Assembly: GCA_949283305.1 (NCBI GenBank)
Contig: CASDRU010000006.1
Coordinates: 124,001 to 188,000 of the forward strand
Length of the DNA: 64,000 bases
Direction: 5' to 3'
Source of the DNA: an uncultured Spirochaetales bacterium
GTDB taxonomy: Bacteria > Spirochaetota > Spirochaetia > Sphaerochaetales > Sphaerochaetaceae
Under the pieces are notes generated by a model. The model did no database searches and was not told the origin of the DNA. It saw nothing but the letters and a program-made list of their open reading frames with translations. Position numbers and translations under genes: made by a program. Shown here one piece after another: positions 34,658-42,857 of this stretch. Within the stretch, counting starts at the first letter, position 1; every line of letters begins with the position of its first letter.

Positions 34658-34973
34658 TGCTCTTTCCTATTATCCAGTCAGTAAGGCTTATTGTAAGAGA
34701 AAGAGAAGCGGCAACTCCAGCCTGAACGAGGAAATTCTTATACTCTTCATCGAATGTCGGCATTCCGCAGTATGCTGCGATGTTGTATATAAGCATCGAA
34801 ACAGGAAGGGTTATTACAAAAGAGCCGAAGAATATGCTCTCTGCCCTTCTCAGTTCATGGCTCCAGATGGGAAACTCCTCTTCCTCATATGGCTCGTATT
34901 CGTAGACAATGGGGTCAGCAAAGAGGGAAAAAGAGAGTGCGATGAGAAGAATAAAGGCAATCAGTCTTCTCAT
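34650..34973 (-). CDS. Small secreted or membrane protein (107 aa)
   Basis: A signal-like N-terminus (RR, then a hydrophobic core ending near SLFADP), an acidic Glu/Tyr-rich patch (YEYEPYEEEEF), and two hydrophobic stretches (about 48-72 and 84-100). Not recognised. It lies between yggS and the pseudouridine synthase gene with short overlaps, so it is cotranscribed. Confidence 0.65.
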   Translation of the reverse strand: MRRLIAFILLIALSFSLFADPIVYEYEPYEEEEFPIWSHELRRAESIFFGSFVITLPVSMLIYNIAAYCGMPTFDEEYKNFLVQAGVAASLSLTISLTDWIIGKSSD

Positions 34974-35614
34974 TTTCTTTCTCCGAATATGATGCTGCCA
35001 AGCCTTACTTCAGTACTTTTTTCTTCAACAGCGATTTTGTAATCAGCACTCATGCCCATTGAAAGAGTTGAAAGGCTCTTGAGTTTGCAGGCATCCTTAA
35101 AAAGCTCATATGTTTCTCTGAATGCGCTTCTTATTTTTTCTTCATCATCTGTCAGCGGCCCTACTGTCATGATTCCAATGACATCAAGATTTTTCAAGGA
35201 AAGAGAAAGCCTTAGCGCATCCAGAAGATCCTCTCTTTTTTCAAAGCCGCTCTTGTTCTCTTCCTTTGAAGAGTTAAATTCAAGGAGCACCTCTATTTTC
35301 TTTCCGATCCTGCTGCATTCCCTGTCAATGAGAAGCAAAAGATCCTTTGAATCCACAGACTCTATCCTGTCAGAAAGAAATACTGCCTTTCTTACCTTGT
35401 TCTTCTGAAGCTGTCCGATAAGGTATACCTTCATTCCCTCAGGCCTCTTGCCAGGAAGAGGGAATTTCCTTTCTATCTCCTGGACCCTGTTTTCACCAAA
35501 TGCCCTTGCACCTTCTTCATACACATCAAGGATTGATGAATATGGTTTTGTCTTGCTCACAGGAAGGATATAGACATTTTCATCTATTTCTTCTCTTAAA
35601 CTTCTGTAATTCAT
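34970..35614 (-). CDS. yggS: YggS/PLPBP-type pyridoxal phosphate homeostasis protein
   Basis: 214 aa, single-domain PLP-binding protein of the alanine-racemase fold. Visible marks are VSKTKP with the PLP-binding lysine near residue 22, GENRVQE, LIGQLQKNKVRK, the MGMSADYKIAV segment and the VRLGSIIFGER end. YggS proteins control free PLP rather than catalyse a known reaction. ATG at 35614 is preceded at seven bases by an extended -10, TGATATAAT, and lacks a Shine-Dalgarno, again suggesting a leaderless start. Confidence 0.92.
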   Translation of the reverse strand: MNYRSLREEIDENVYILPVSKTKPYSSILDVYEEGARAFGENRVQEIERKFPLPGKRPEGMKVYLIGQLQKNKVRKAVFLSDRIESVDSKDLLLLIDRECSRIGKKIEVLLEFNSSKEENKSGFEKREDLLDALRLSLSLKNLDVIGIMTVGPLTDDEEKIRSAFRETYELFKDACKLKSLSTLSMGMSADYKIAVEEKSTEVRLGSIIFGERK

Positions 35615-35621
35615 CAAGCTG

Positions 35622-35629
35622 ATTATATC
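35622..35629 (-). promoter_or_regulatory. Extended -10 promoter before yggS
   Basis: Minus-strand TGA-TATAAT (TATAAT at 35627-35622) followed by seven bases and ATG at 35614. Confidence 0.6.
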
Positions 35630-36422
35630 AAACCTTGCTGAGAAAATCCTCGCGGTTTTCCTTCATCTTCCTCTTATAGTCAATTTTTATCTGCTTTCTC
35701 TTCTCTATATATGCCTTATAGGCCTCAATTGCTTCCTTATATTCCTTGCTTCTGCTTGTCAGGCCCGGGTTTGCAAAAAGGAAGTGAGATGCATTGCGGC
35801 TGTAAAACTCCTTCATCCTGTCAAACTCGCCTGAAAGAGTCTCTTTGATTTCATCCCTTGTCTCACGGGCAACTTCATCAGCTTTTTTCTTCAATATGAC
35901 AATGGATTTCTGGAAGCTCTTGAGATGAATCACGCTGGCTGTTGCATCGATTACCATTACAAGCTCGATAACGGAGGCAAGAACATGCTGGAGGTTATCA
36001 TCAAGCGAGCGCAAAAACGGAAGGAAAACAGGATCAAGAAGATACACTCCTGCCATTCCCATTATTCCAAAGAGAAGTGAGTTTCTCAGGCATACCCTGC
36101 CGTTTATGTTCACCTTTCTCTTTGAATAGTCCCAGAGCTTGAGAGAGAATATCTTTTCAAGCAGATAGCTTGTCACATATTCAATGATGCTTGTCAGGAT
36201 AAGACCAAGAATGAATACCAGATACCAGTATTCCTTTAAAGGCTCAAGGAAGATTATGACGACCAGCGCCCCAAAGCCGTAGATAGGACAGTATGGCCCG
36301 TAAAGGAATCCTCTGTTTACAAGTTTTCTCTGCCCGACTGAGCAATATATTACCTCACAAATGTATCCAAGAACCGAATAAATGAAAAATCCAATTATCA
36401 GAATATCTATATCTGTCTTCAT
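35628..36422 (-). CDS. CmpB-family putative ABC transporter permease
   Basis: About 264 aa. Membrane helices occupy roughly residues 8-30, 45-65, 70-90 and 110-165, with the family marks SVLGYICEVIYCS, RGFLYGPYCPIYG and LWDYS. The C-terminal third is soluble and Lys/Glu-rich. The family is annotated as a putative ABC transporter permease (PF06541), but no ATPase partner is adjacent and its transport role is unproven. The start is ATG at 36422, with TAAAAT seven bases upstream and no Shine-Dalgarno. Confidence 0.8.
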   Translation of the reverse strand: MKTDIDILIIGFFIYSVLGYICEVIYCSVGQRKLVNRGFLYGPYCPIYGFGALVVIIFLEPLKEYWYLVFILGLILTSIIEYVTSYLLEKIFSLKLWDYSKRKVNINGRVCLRNSLLFGIMGMAGVYLLDPVFLPFLRSLDDNLQHVLASVIELVMVIDATASVIHLKSFQKSIVILKKKADEVARETRDEIKETLSGEFDRMKEFYSRNASHFLFANPGLTSRSKEYKEAIEAYKAYIEKRKQIKIDYKRKMKENREDFLSKV

Positions 36423-36526
36423 CAATTCAATTTTAAGCCCTAATTGTCAAATAGTAAACAATTCCTTATTTTTTATGCCTAGATGCCTGAATTCTCCCTG
36501 TTTTGGAAAAAACTTTTACAAACTAC

Positions 36527-36555
36527 TTTACAAAAAAGCTGTAATGGTTTATAAA
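36527..36555 (+). promoter_or_regulatory. Promoter of tRNA-Val
   Basis: TTTACA (36527-36532), 17-base spacer, TATAAA (36550-36555). The start site near 36562 would lie about 18 nt upstream of the mature tRNA. Confidence 0.75.
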
Positions 36556-36579
36556 TTCCCCTGTTGACGGAAATTTATC

Positions 36580-36651
36580 GGAGGATTAGCTCAGCGGGAG
36601 AGCGCCTGCCTTACAAGCAGGATGTCACAAGTTCAATCCTTGTATCCTCCA
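36580..36651 (+). tRNA. tRNA-Val (anticodon UAC)
   Basis: Cloverleaf by eye: 7-bp acceptor stem (GGAGGAT with ATCCTCC), D arm with GCTC/GAGC, anticodon stem CCTGC/GCAGG around loop CTTACAA (anticodon TAC), variable loop, T arm ACAAG-TTCAATC-CTTGT, and discriminator A. The CCA end is not encoded. It stands alone between its own promoter and terminator. Confidence 0.95.
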
Positions 36652-36657
36652 CTTTAG

Positions 36658-36686
36658 GCTTCTTACAATAGTAAGGAGCTTTTTTA
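36658..36686 (+). terminator. Rho-independent terminator of tRNA-Val
   Basis: A 9-bp stem (36658-36666 with 36671-36679, one T-G pair), AATA loop, then six T. Confidence 0.88.
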
Positions 36687-36691
36687 TTTAA

Positions 36692-38539
36692 TCAGCATTT
36701 CTTATCTGAATAAAGAGGATATGAGATGACTGCTACCCTGTTCTTCATAACCTTTATTGTGCTTTCTTTAACTTCTGCTTCTCCAAAAAGTATCTGGGCA
36801 TTCTTTCCTTCAATAAGCCAGTCATCCAGAATGATGCTCTCATCTTTGTCACGGCATAGAATCAGGAAAATAATCTCATCAGGAAGAATCCTTCTTACAA
36901 TGAATGCGTGATCATTTAAAGCTTTAATTGAAAAAGAGGAGAAAGCAAAGCCCTTTCTTTCTCTGATCTTTTTGAGAGCAATATGAAAGTCTCTGTATTT
37001 CTTATTCCATTTCCTTTCATCCCACTGCATGGGATAGCGTGCCATTTCCGGGCTCCCCATCTTTCCATCAAGCTTGATTTCATCTCCGTAGTAGATGCTT
37101 GGAAAACCTGGAAGAAAATATATGAAAGCAACAAGGGATAAATACAGATCATCATCCATCACTTTTTCATTGCTTGTGAGCCTGGGGGTGTCATGACTGT
37201 CTATAATGTTCATCTGGAAATACCAGTTCTGGCTTCTCAATGAGAAAAGAGAATCGTTTACCAGGGAGGCAAAGCCATATGCATCAAGCTTGTCAACCTT
37301 CTTCGGATTATGTCCCCAGTCCTTCTGAAGATCTCTGTCCTCTTCTCCCATGAACGCCCTGACAGCACGTCCTGCATAAAAATAATTCATCGTGCCGTCA
37401 AAGATGCCGCTGTTGATGTATGAAGATGCATCATCCCAGATTTCAGACACTGTATAGAGATTGCTCTTTTCTTTTCTGAGCTCATCATGTATCTCCTTCC
37501 AAAGAGGAAGAGTAATCTGATCTCTGCTTCCACGGCCAAGCTCTGCAGCAACATCAAAACGCCATCCGTCAGCAGAAAAAGGCTTTTTGATGTAGCGCTT
37601 TAGGACACTGTCCGGATTTCTGTATATAAGATTCTTCAGCTCTTCAGACTCATAGTTCAGCTCAGGCATGGTATCTATTCCTGCCCAGAACTTATATTTC
37701 CCTCCTGAGCTGTAATAGAAGCCGGATTCAGCAGATGAAGGATCTTCATTTGCCTTTTTAAACCAACTGTTGATTTTCGATGTGTGGTTTATGGAGATAT
37801 CAAGGATGACGGCAATATCCATGCTGTGAGCTTTTTCGATAAGGAATATCAGGGCATCATCCCCTCCAAGTGCCTCATCGACAGAGAAAAAGGATGAGCT
37901 GTCATAACGGTGGCTTGTAGGAGATGAGAAAACAGGGTTTATGTAGAGCATGTCAAAACCTGCTTCCTTTATGTAGCTCAGCTTTTCAGCAACTCCATAA
38001 AGATCCCCGTTGAAAAAATCAAGACTTCTTGCCTTGCTGTACTCAGGAGGAACATCAGAAAAGGAGTATGTGCTCACATATGCTCCATTGTAATAATATT
38101 CTCCTTCCTTTCTTGCCTTGCTCTTTCCGCTGTTGAAAAAGCGGTCAGGAAAAATCTGATAGCAGCATCTCGAGCTCACCCACTCAGGATGATTTACTCC
38201 GCTTTTTATCTGAAAGCGGAAAGAGAATGACGGAATATATTTTTCAAGCCCTTTTCTTGAATAATAAAATACACTCTCGTCTTTTTTAATCACAAAATAA
38301 TAATCAAAAATCTCATCTGCCGGATTCAAAGAAACAGATATGTCAAAGACATATGGATATTTTGATGACCCTTTCAAAGCCATCTCCTCTGTGCTCTCTA
38401 GACCCTGGAAATTCCTGTGCTTAAGGAAAACTGAGATATCTTTTTCCGATGAAAAAAGAGAGAGCGTGACGCGCTCTCCCCTTTCAGGATAAATGTTTGA
38501 AACAAATATTTCTGATATGTCGTGAAGTATTCTGATCAT
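36692..38539 (-). CDS. GH13 alpha-glucan hydrolase (neopullulanase/cyclomaltodextrinase-like)
   Basis: 615 aa, cytoplasmic (no signal peptide). An N-terminal beta domain (1-115) is typical of the neopullulanase subgroup. The catalytic barrel has YQIFPDRF (127-134), DISINH (247-252), DGWRFD with nucleophile D329, SEIWD with acid/base E366, and DSHDTPR with D450. A C-terminal beta domain follows. It probably opens cyclic or linear maltodextrins. The exact specificity is not readable. It overlaps adk by four bases and shares its promoter. Confidence 0.92.
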   Translation of the reverse strand: MIRILHDISEIFVSNIYPERGERVTLSLFSSEKDISVFLKHRNFQGLESTEEMALKGSSKYPYVFDISVSLNPADEIFDYYFVIKKDESVFYYSRKGLEKYIPSFSFRFQIKSGVNHPEWVSSRCCYQIFPDRFFNSGKSKARKEGEYYYNGAYVSTYSFSDVPPEYSKARSLDFFNGDLYGVAEKLSYIKEAGFDMLYINPVFSSPTSHRYDSSSFFSVDEALGGDDALIFLIEKAHSMDIAVILDISINHTSKINSWFKKANEDPSSAESGFYYSSGGKYKFWAGIDTMPELNYESEELKNLIYRNPDSVLKRYIKKPFSADGWRFDVAAELGRGSRDQITLPLWKEIHDELRKEKSNLYTVSEIWDDASSYINSGIFDGTMNYFYAGRAVRAFMGEEDRDLQKDWGHNPKKVDKLDAYGFASLVNDSLFSLRSQNWYFQMNIIDSHDTPRLTSNEKVMDDDLYLSLVAFIYFLPGFPSIYYGDEIKLDGKMGSPEMARYPMQWDERKWNKKYRDFHIALKKIRERKGFAFSSFSIKALNDHAFIVRRILPDEIIFLILCRDKDESIILDDWLIEGKNAQILFGEAEVKESTIKVMKNRVAVISYPLYSDKKC

Positions 38540-39165
38540 TTTTTAAGCTTTTCTACTAAAGTCCTTGTTATGTCCTCTGGCTTTCCAGAGCAGTCAAGGT
38601 CTATGATAAGGCCCTTTTTAGTATAGTAGTCAATCAAAGGAGCTGTTGATGTCTGGTAAACCTCAAGGCGGTGCTTGATTGCCTCCTCCTTGTCATCATC
38701 TCTCTGGATAAGAGCCTCGCCTGTCTCATCATCGATTCCTTCAACTTTCGGAGGATTGTAGATAATATGGTATGTCCTCCCTGTGCTCTTGCAGACACGG
38801 CGGCCAGAAAGACGCTTCAAGATCTCCTCATCAGAAAGGCAGAAATTGATGACAGCATCAACACTGCTCATGTTTTCAAGTGCATCAGCCTGAGCTACAG
38901 TGCGCGGAAATCCGTCAAGGATGTAGCCGCTCTTTGTATCATCTTCCTTGAGCCTTGAATCCACCATGGCAATTGTGACCTCATCTGGCACAAGTGCACC
39001 GCTTGCAAGAATCTCCTTGACACGCTTTCCAAGCTCTGTCTCCCTCTTTATATTGTCGCGGAAGAGATCACCTGTTGAGATATGTGCGATTTTCAACTCC
39101 TCCTTCAAGAGCTTTGCAATTGTTCCCTTACCTGCTCCCGGAGGGCCAAGAAATACTAAATTCAT
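38536..39165 (-). CDS. adk: Adenylate kinase
   Basis: Interconverts ATP + AMP and 2 ADP. 209 aa with P-loop GPPGAGKGT (7-15), STGDLFRDNI AMP site, DGFPRT, LSGRRVC, and the C-terminal IKHRLEVYQTST block. The lid region replaces the zinc cysteines with Thr/His/Asn-type residues, the non-zinc form. ATG at 39165 has AGGAG eight bases upstream. First gene of a unit with the GH13 enzyme. Confidence 0.96.
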   Translation of the reverse strand: MNLVFLGPPGAGKGTIAKLLKEELKIAHISTGDLFRDNIKRETELGKRVKEILASGALVPDEVTIAMVDSRLKEDDTKSGYILDGFPRTVAQADALENMSSVDAVINFCLSDEEILKRLSGRRVCKSTGRTYHIIYNPPKVEGIDDETGEALIQRDDDKEEAIKHRLEVYQTSTAPLIDYYTKKGLIIDLDCSGKPEDITRTLVEKLKK

Positions 39166-39194
39166 AAAATTCTCCTATAAGTGAATCTGAAGAA

Positions 39195-39223
39195 AGAATA
39201 GCACAAGAGATTTTGCTCTTCAA
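39195..39223 (-). promoter_or_regulatory. Promoter of adk
   Basis: Minus-strand TTGAAG (39223-39218), 17-base spacer, TATTCT (39200-39195); leader about 30 nt containing AGGAG. Confidence 0.65.
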
Positions 39224-39242
39224 TAATTGCAGGTATCTGCTT

Positions 39243-39248
39243 TATAAT
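39243..39248 (+). promoter_or_regulatory. TATAAT -10 box seven bases before the ATG at 39256
   Basis: TATAAT, then ttatgcc, then ATG; no Shine-Dalgarno, so a leaderless start is predicted. It is divergent from the adk promoter. Confidence 0.55.
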
Positions 39249-39255
39249 TTATGCC

Positions 39256-40302
39256 ATGAAAGACAGGATTGTAATGACAGCTGAGGATCTGGATGGATAT
39301 CTGAGAGAAAAAGACAAAGAAGATATAAAAAAAGTGGAGGAAATGTATTCTTCCTGCCTTGAGATTTCAAGAAAAGATGAAATTGAGAAGAAGGATCTTG
39401 ATTCTCTTGCCCTGATTCAACGAGAAATCGGGCATGAGACTGAGCGCATTGTGAGCGAGCATGAGAGGATTCATGTATACTCTTTTGACACTCCCGATGA
39501 AATGCATGCAGAATGCTCAAGAATCATTGCAAGGCTCAGAGACCCGGAAACTGATCATGAAGAGTTTGTCTACTATATCCAGAGAGCATATGAGATGCTT
39601 TTTACCCACTCGTATCTTGCTTCTGCAAGAAAGAAGAAAAGAAAGCTTGTTATAGCAACTCCGGTAACGGATCCTGCGCAGAACTATGCTGTTCATTTCA
39701 TTCCTGACTGCGAGGATATGATCAAGGACTCCGTGATGTGCGTGATGCTTCGCGGTGCGCTCCTTCCAAGCATGATAATAAGCAAGGAAATTGAAAGCTA
39801 TTCAGAAAGCGGGTACATAACTCCGTTTGCCCTCTTCAAGATCAAAAGGGATGAAAGCAGAAATGAAGATGACATGAACTATGTTCTTTCTCTTGACAGA
39901 TCATATTTCCGTGCTGAGGACCTGGAAGGAAAGAATCTTATTTTCGCTGACCCGATGAATGCAACAGGCGGCAGCCTCGTGACAATCATAAAATACATAA
40001 AGAATATGGGGATAAAGCCAAAATCCATCAAGGTCCTGAATGTGATTTCCGCGCTCAAAGGAGCACTCAGGATTACAAGAGCTGTTGAGGATGCTGAAAT
40101 ATATACTCTCTGGATGGATCCTGTTCTCAATGAGAAGGCATATATTCTTCCTGGCCTGGGAGATGCAGGAGACAGGCTCAACGGCAGGGATGAGGAGGGA
40201 AAGGAGAGAAACATCATCCAGCTTGTCGCTGACTATGGCTCCTCTGTTGTGAATCTTTACAGAAACCAGGTGAGGGAAATTGAAAAGACTGTTCTTTCTT
40301 AG
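39256..40302 (+). CDS. upp: Uracil phosphoribosyltransferase with a long N-terminal extension
   Basis: Converts uracil and PRPP to UMP. The C-terminal 215 residues carry UPRTase marks: VMLRGALLPS, the PRPP loop DPMNATGGSL (DPMLATGGS in most members) and PGLGDAGDRLNG uracil loop. The first 130 residues are an extra, highly charged, largely helical part unlike the usual 210-aa enzyme. Its role is unknown; regulation or partner binding is possible. A TTG-started lipoprotein gene overlaps the end by 23 nt. Confidence 0.85.
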   Translation: MKDRIVMTAEDLDGYLREKDKEDIKKVEEMYSSCLEISRKDEIEKKDLDSLALIQREIGHETERIVSEHERIHVYSFDTPDEMHAECSRIIARLRDPETDHEEFVYYIQRAYEMLFTHSYLASARKKKRKLVIATPVTDPAQNYAVHFIPDCEDMIKDSVMCVMLRGALLPSMIISKEIESYSESGYITPFALFKIKRDESRNEDDMNYVLSLDRSYFRAEDLEGKNLIFADPMNATGGSLVTIIKYIKNMGIKPKSIKVLNVISALKGALRITRAVEDAEIYTLWMDPVLNEKAYILPGLGDAGDRLNGRDEEGKERNIIQLVADYGSSVVNLYRNQVREIEKTVLS

Positions 40303-40906
40303 CCTTGCCCTGATCCTCATTTTCTCTTCCTGCATCAATTACTCTGAAAGAGCCCTTGACAGAGCAGCAGAGCTTTCTGAGCAGGAAAAGCTTGAAATAT
40401 ATGAGGAAGTCATTGAGAAAGGAAAGGCTGATGAGCGCATTTTCTACAATGCAGCTCTTTTGTATACATATTTCTGCCGCTATGATGATGCGCTTGTCAT
40501 TGTCCTTGAAAACACAGACAGCTACCGTTTCATGACGCTTTATCTCTATATTGCAGAAAGCCTTGATGATGAGAGCATGGAAAAAGATGCCCTGATAAGA
40601 CTTTCAAGACTTGTCCCATCAGACATAAGCATCCTTTCAAGGCTGATGAAGCTTTATGAAAAAGAAGGTGATCCGGATAATGAACTGTCAATTGCACTTT
40701 CAATCCTTTACTTTGAAAAAGACAATCAGGATGCACTGAAAGTGCTTGCAAAGAGGTATGACGGGTTTTCAATTTTTGTAGATGAAATGACCCTTGATGA
40801 GTATCTGAATGAAGGCTGTCCTTTCTACTATGCCGCTCTTTCGCCCCTGCTGGAAAAAGAAGAAAGGCAGATTCCTTTTTCTAGCGGTATTCAGGACCCA
40901 AAATAA
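40280..40906 (+). CDS. TPR-type lipoprotein
   Basis: 208 aa with a lipoprotein signal peptide (lipobox FSSC, cysteine near residue 18) followed by helical repeats resembling TPRs (about 28-165, e.g. ADERIFYNAALLYTYFCRYDDAL). It probably sits on a membrane as a scaffold. The start is TTG at 40280, inside upp, with GAGGGA upstream. The 3' end overlaps the convergent CYTH gene by 26 nt. Confidence 0.8.
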   Translation: MKRLFFLSLALILIFSSCINYSERALDRAAELSEQEKLEIYEEVIEKGKADERIFYNAALLYTYFCRYDDALVIVLENTDSYRFMTLYLYIAESLDDESMEKDALIRLSRLVPSDISILSRLMKLYEKEGDPDNELSIALSILYFEKDNQDALKVLAKRYDGFSIFVDEMTLDEYLNEGCPFYYAALSPLLEKEERQIPFSSGIQDPK

Positions 40907-41417
40907 GCTCTCTGTAGCTCCTTCTTTCAATATTTGACTCATAGCCAAGCTCAGATACGATTCTCATTATCTTGTCCTGAGTCCTGCTTATATCGCTGTC
41001 ATTGCTGTCAAAGGGAATCAAAGCCTCTAGCTCACAGAATGTGCCTATGTCATTTACATCAAAAAGCTCGATATGCACACTCTCATGCATCCACTCAAGC
41101 CCTCTCTTTCTCTTTTCAAAGAAAATCTCATAGCCAAGGGCAAGGAAGAATGAGACTGCATTCTCCTCCTCCCCTTCCTTCAGGGCAAACTCGAATTCCT
41201 CATTCTCCTCTGTTTCTGTGTAGCTCATCTTCTTGCAAGTCGCTTCCAGTCTTCCATTGTTGTTCCGGATTCTGAGTGCCTGATGACGGGATGAGGGAGT
41301 GCGGAAGTAAATATCATCCTTTTTCACTTCACTTCCCTTTTTTCCCGTAAGCTTATTTATTCTCTCTTCTGCCTCAGTAAAGGAGGAAAGAGAAAGCTTG
41401 ATCTCTATTTCCTTCAT
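40881..41417 (-). CDS. CYTH-domain protein (class IV adenylate cyclase/thiamine triphosphatase-like)
   Basis: 178 aa. The N-terminal ExExK signature is present as E3-I-E5-I-K7, followed by the tunnel strands (DDIYFRTP, ALRIRNNNGRLEATCKK, FEFAL, LEWMHESVHIELFDVNDIGTFCELEAL). These act on triphosphate substrates with divalent metals. Whether it makes cAMP or hydrolyses triphosphates cannot be told. It ends opposite the lipoprotein gene. Confidence 0.85.
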   Translation of the reverse strand: MKEIEIKLSLSSFTEAEERINKLTGKKGSEVKKDDIYFRTPSSRHQALRIRNNNGRLEATCKKMSYTETEENEEFEFALKEGEEENAVSFFLALGYEIFFEKRKRGLEWMHESVHIELFDVNDIGTFCELEALIPFDSNDSDISRTQDKIMRIVSELGYESNIERRSYRELILGPEYR

Positions 41418-41418
41418 A

Positions 41419-42195
41419 TCAGTCCTTCCATGGGAATATGGTGTTCTTCAGAGATCTCGGTCCGAGGTTCTTCTTCTCCTCAAAGAGAAGATCGTCCCAG
41501 TTGATGTTCTTCCTCTCATCAGGATGCTCTTCAAGAAAGTCATACTTGTACATCAGAAGCTTGACAGCATCCTGAGAGGCAAGCTGCTTTCCGACAAAGC
41601 CTGGAACAAGGCCGAGAGTGAATATGCTTATTAAAAGGCAGATTATTGAATAGAAGAGATAGAATACAGCAAAACCTATGTTGTCTATCATGATGATGAA
41701 GCACTTTTTCAGAGTCTTTAAAGGCCTGTCTGCAGGAAGATGCTCACTGAGTGCAAAATAAAAAGGAAAGGCAAGTGAGAATATGAAAAGTATCCATAGC
41801 AGAGCAATCGTTATGACGAATGTGACAGCGTTTCCCTCAACCATTGAATAGAAAGGAATTATTATCGTAACATAGAGTATCAGAAGGAGCTGCAGGAAAA
41901 AGAAGAGGAGAGCGTGTCTGAAGTTCCTCTTTATTCCGCTTTTGAATGCGGAAAAACCTTCTTTCTTGTAATGAGCCCAGTTATAGACCACATGATTGGT
42001 CCCGCCTGCAATGACAGACTCTGCAAAGAGAAGCAGGATGAGAATGGAAATGCCAAGAAAAGTGAATTCTCCCAAAAGTCCTGTCGTGTATATGGCCGAA
42101 ATTATTATTGCCATGTAAATGAGGTTCTGGGCAACCATGACAAGCAGGTTGTCCCATCCGTCAAAGAATGCTTTCTTTATAAAAAAACCTTTCAT
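41419..42195 (-). CDS. Six-helix membrane protein of unknown function
   Basis: 258 aa with about six hydrophobic helices. The N-terminal half (FFDGWDNLLVMVAQNLIYM and a TNHVVYNWAHYKKEGFSAF loop) resembles DUF624/YesL-like or related integral proteins, but the match is loose. The C-terminal 40 residues are soluble and acidic/basic mixed. It precedes the CYTH gene by two bases, so both are cotranscribed. Confidence 0.68.
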   Translation of the reverse strand: MKGFFIKKAFFDGWDNLLVMVAQNLIYMAIIISAIYTTGLLGEFTFLGISILILLLFAESVIAGGTNHVVYNWAHYKKEGFSAFKSGIKRNFRHALLFFFLQLLLILYVTIIIPFYSMVEGNAVTFVITIALLWILFIFSLAFPFYFALSEHLPADRPLKTLKKCFIIMIDNIGFAVFYLFYSIICLLISIFTLGLVPGFVGKQLASQDAVKLLMYKYDFLEEHPDERKNINWDDLLFEEKKNLGPRSLKNTIFPWKD

Positions 42196-42273
42196 GAATC
42201 AAAACTATCCTTTTCTTAATCAAAAGTAATCAAAATTTATATAAAAACACATGAAAAACACATAACTTTGTTA

Positions 42274-42303
42274 TTTACATCTGTATAAATAGCAGACTAT
42301 AAT
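42274..42303 (+). promoter_or_regulatory. Promoter of the orphan small RNA
   Basis: TTTACA (42274-42279), 18-base spacer, perfect TATAAT (42298-42303); predicted start near 42310. Confidence 0.75.
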
Positions 42304-42309
42304 AAATTA

Positions 42310-42424
42310 AGCGGCTTAATAGGGAAACCTGGTTGCCTACTAGAGGGACCGCCGCCAGCCGCATCTGAGAGGTCAGATGTGCAAAGAAAAGCTCAGCCTG
42401 ATGTGCTGGGCTTGCTTTTTTTCA
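42310..42424 (+). ncRNA. Orphan structured small RNA (about 115 nt)
   Basis: It lies between a strong promoter and a terminator, with no ORF. Structure by eye: a 6-bp stem GCGGCT/AGCCGC (about 42311-42362) closing a 40-nt internal region that includes AATAGGGAA and GGGACCGCC; a second hairpin CATCTGA-gagg-TCAGATG; and the terminator stem AAGC-CAGC/GCTG-GCTT with eight T. It is not tRNA, SRP RNA, tmRNA or RNase P by their signatures. The downstream gene is on the other strand, so it is not a normal leader. Family unknown. Confidence 0.65.
42389..42424. terminator. Bidirectional terminator between the small RNA and the c-di-AMP receptor gene
   Basis: Hairpin AAGC(T)CAGC-loop-GCTG(G)GCTT with a T tract on the plus strand and an AAAAGAAA stretch (T-rich on the minus strand) on the other side. 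It can stop transcripts from both sides. Confidence 0.75.
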
Positions 42425-42426
42425 AG

Positions 42427-42765
42427 TCAGAATTTCTCAAAATGTGTCACGTCCACAACAAAGACCGTTGATCCTCCGACAGTCTGCGGAACAGAGACAA
42501 AAGGCACGCTCACACCGCTTGAAACTGCTGTTCCTGTAGGAGGCATGTAAGGAACATTCTCTGTCCTTCTTGCAGAATATTTCTTTATTATGGATACAGC
42601 CTCCTCCACCTTCTCATCATCACATCCGATAAGGATGGTGGTATTTGTCTTTCTTAGAAATCCTCCCATTGTGGCAAGCTTTGTCACATAATAGCCCTTT
42701 TCATTGAGAGCATGAACTGTGTTCTCCTCATCAGACTGGGACAAAATGGAGATAATCATTTTCAT
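42427..42765 (-). CDS. Cyclic-di-AMP receptor, PII-like (DarA/PstA family)
   Basis: 112 aa. Strong match to the PII-like c-di-AMP receptors: MKMIISILSQSD, KGYYVTKLATMGGFLRKTNTTILIG and the DEKVEEAVSIIKKYSARR block. The glycine-rich nucleotide-binding hinge is intact. It implies c-di-AMP signalling. A minus-strand TATAAT lies about 25 bases upstream, and AGAGG precedes the ATG. It is divergent from rpsB. Confidence 0.9.
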   Translation of the reverse strand: MKMIISILSQSDEENTVHALNEKGYYVTKLATMGGFLRKTNTTILIGCDDEKVEEAVSIIKKYSARRTENVPYMPPTGTAVSSGVSVPFVSVPQTVGGSTVFVVDVTHFEKF

Positions 42766-42822
42766 ATAAACACCTCTTTTGGGGCTATTATAATCATTTT
42801 CAGAGTTTTTTTCATCTTTTTC

Positions 42823-42851
42823 TTGAAAAGAATGCCTAATTTCACTATAGT
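42823..42851 (+). promoter_or_regulatory. Promoter of the rpsB-rseP operon
   Basis: TTGAAA (42823-42828), exactly 17 bases, TATAGT (42846-42851). It gives a leader of about 85 nt before rpsB. Confidence 0.8.
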
Positions 42852-42857
42852 AGACAC

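Noticed and set aside
34419-35042. 207-codon plus-strand frame across rluD-like, 107-aa and yggS genes
   Set aside because: Spans three convincing minus-strand genes and lacks any family signal.
42310-42370. Cobalamin riboswitch at the orphan RNA
   Set aside because: Only the short AATAGGGAA string and a GGGACCGCC stretch resemble the core; the pairing pattern and a downstream target gene are missing.
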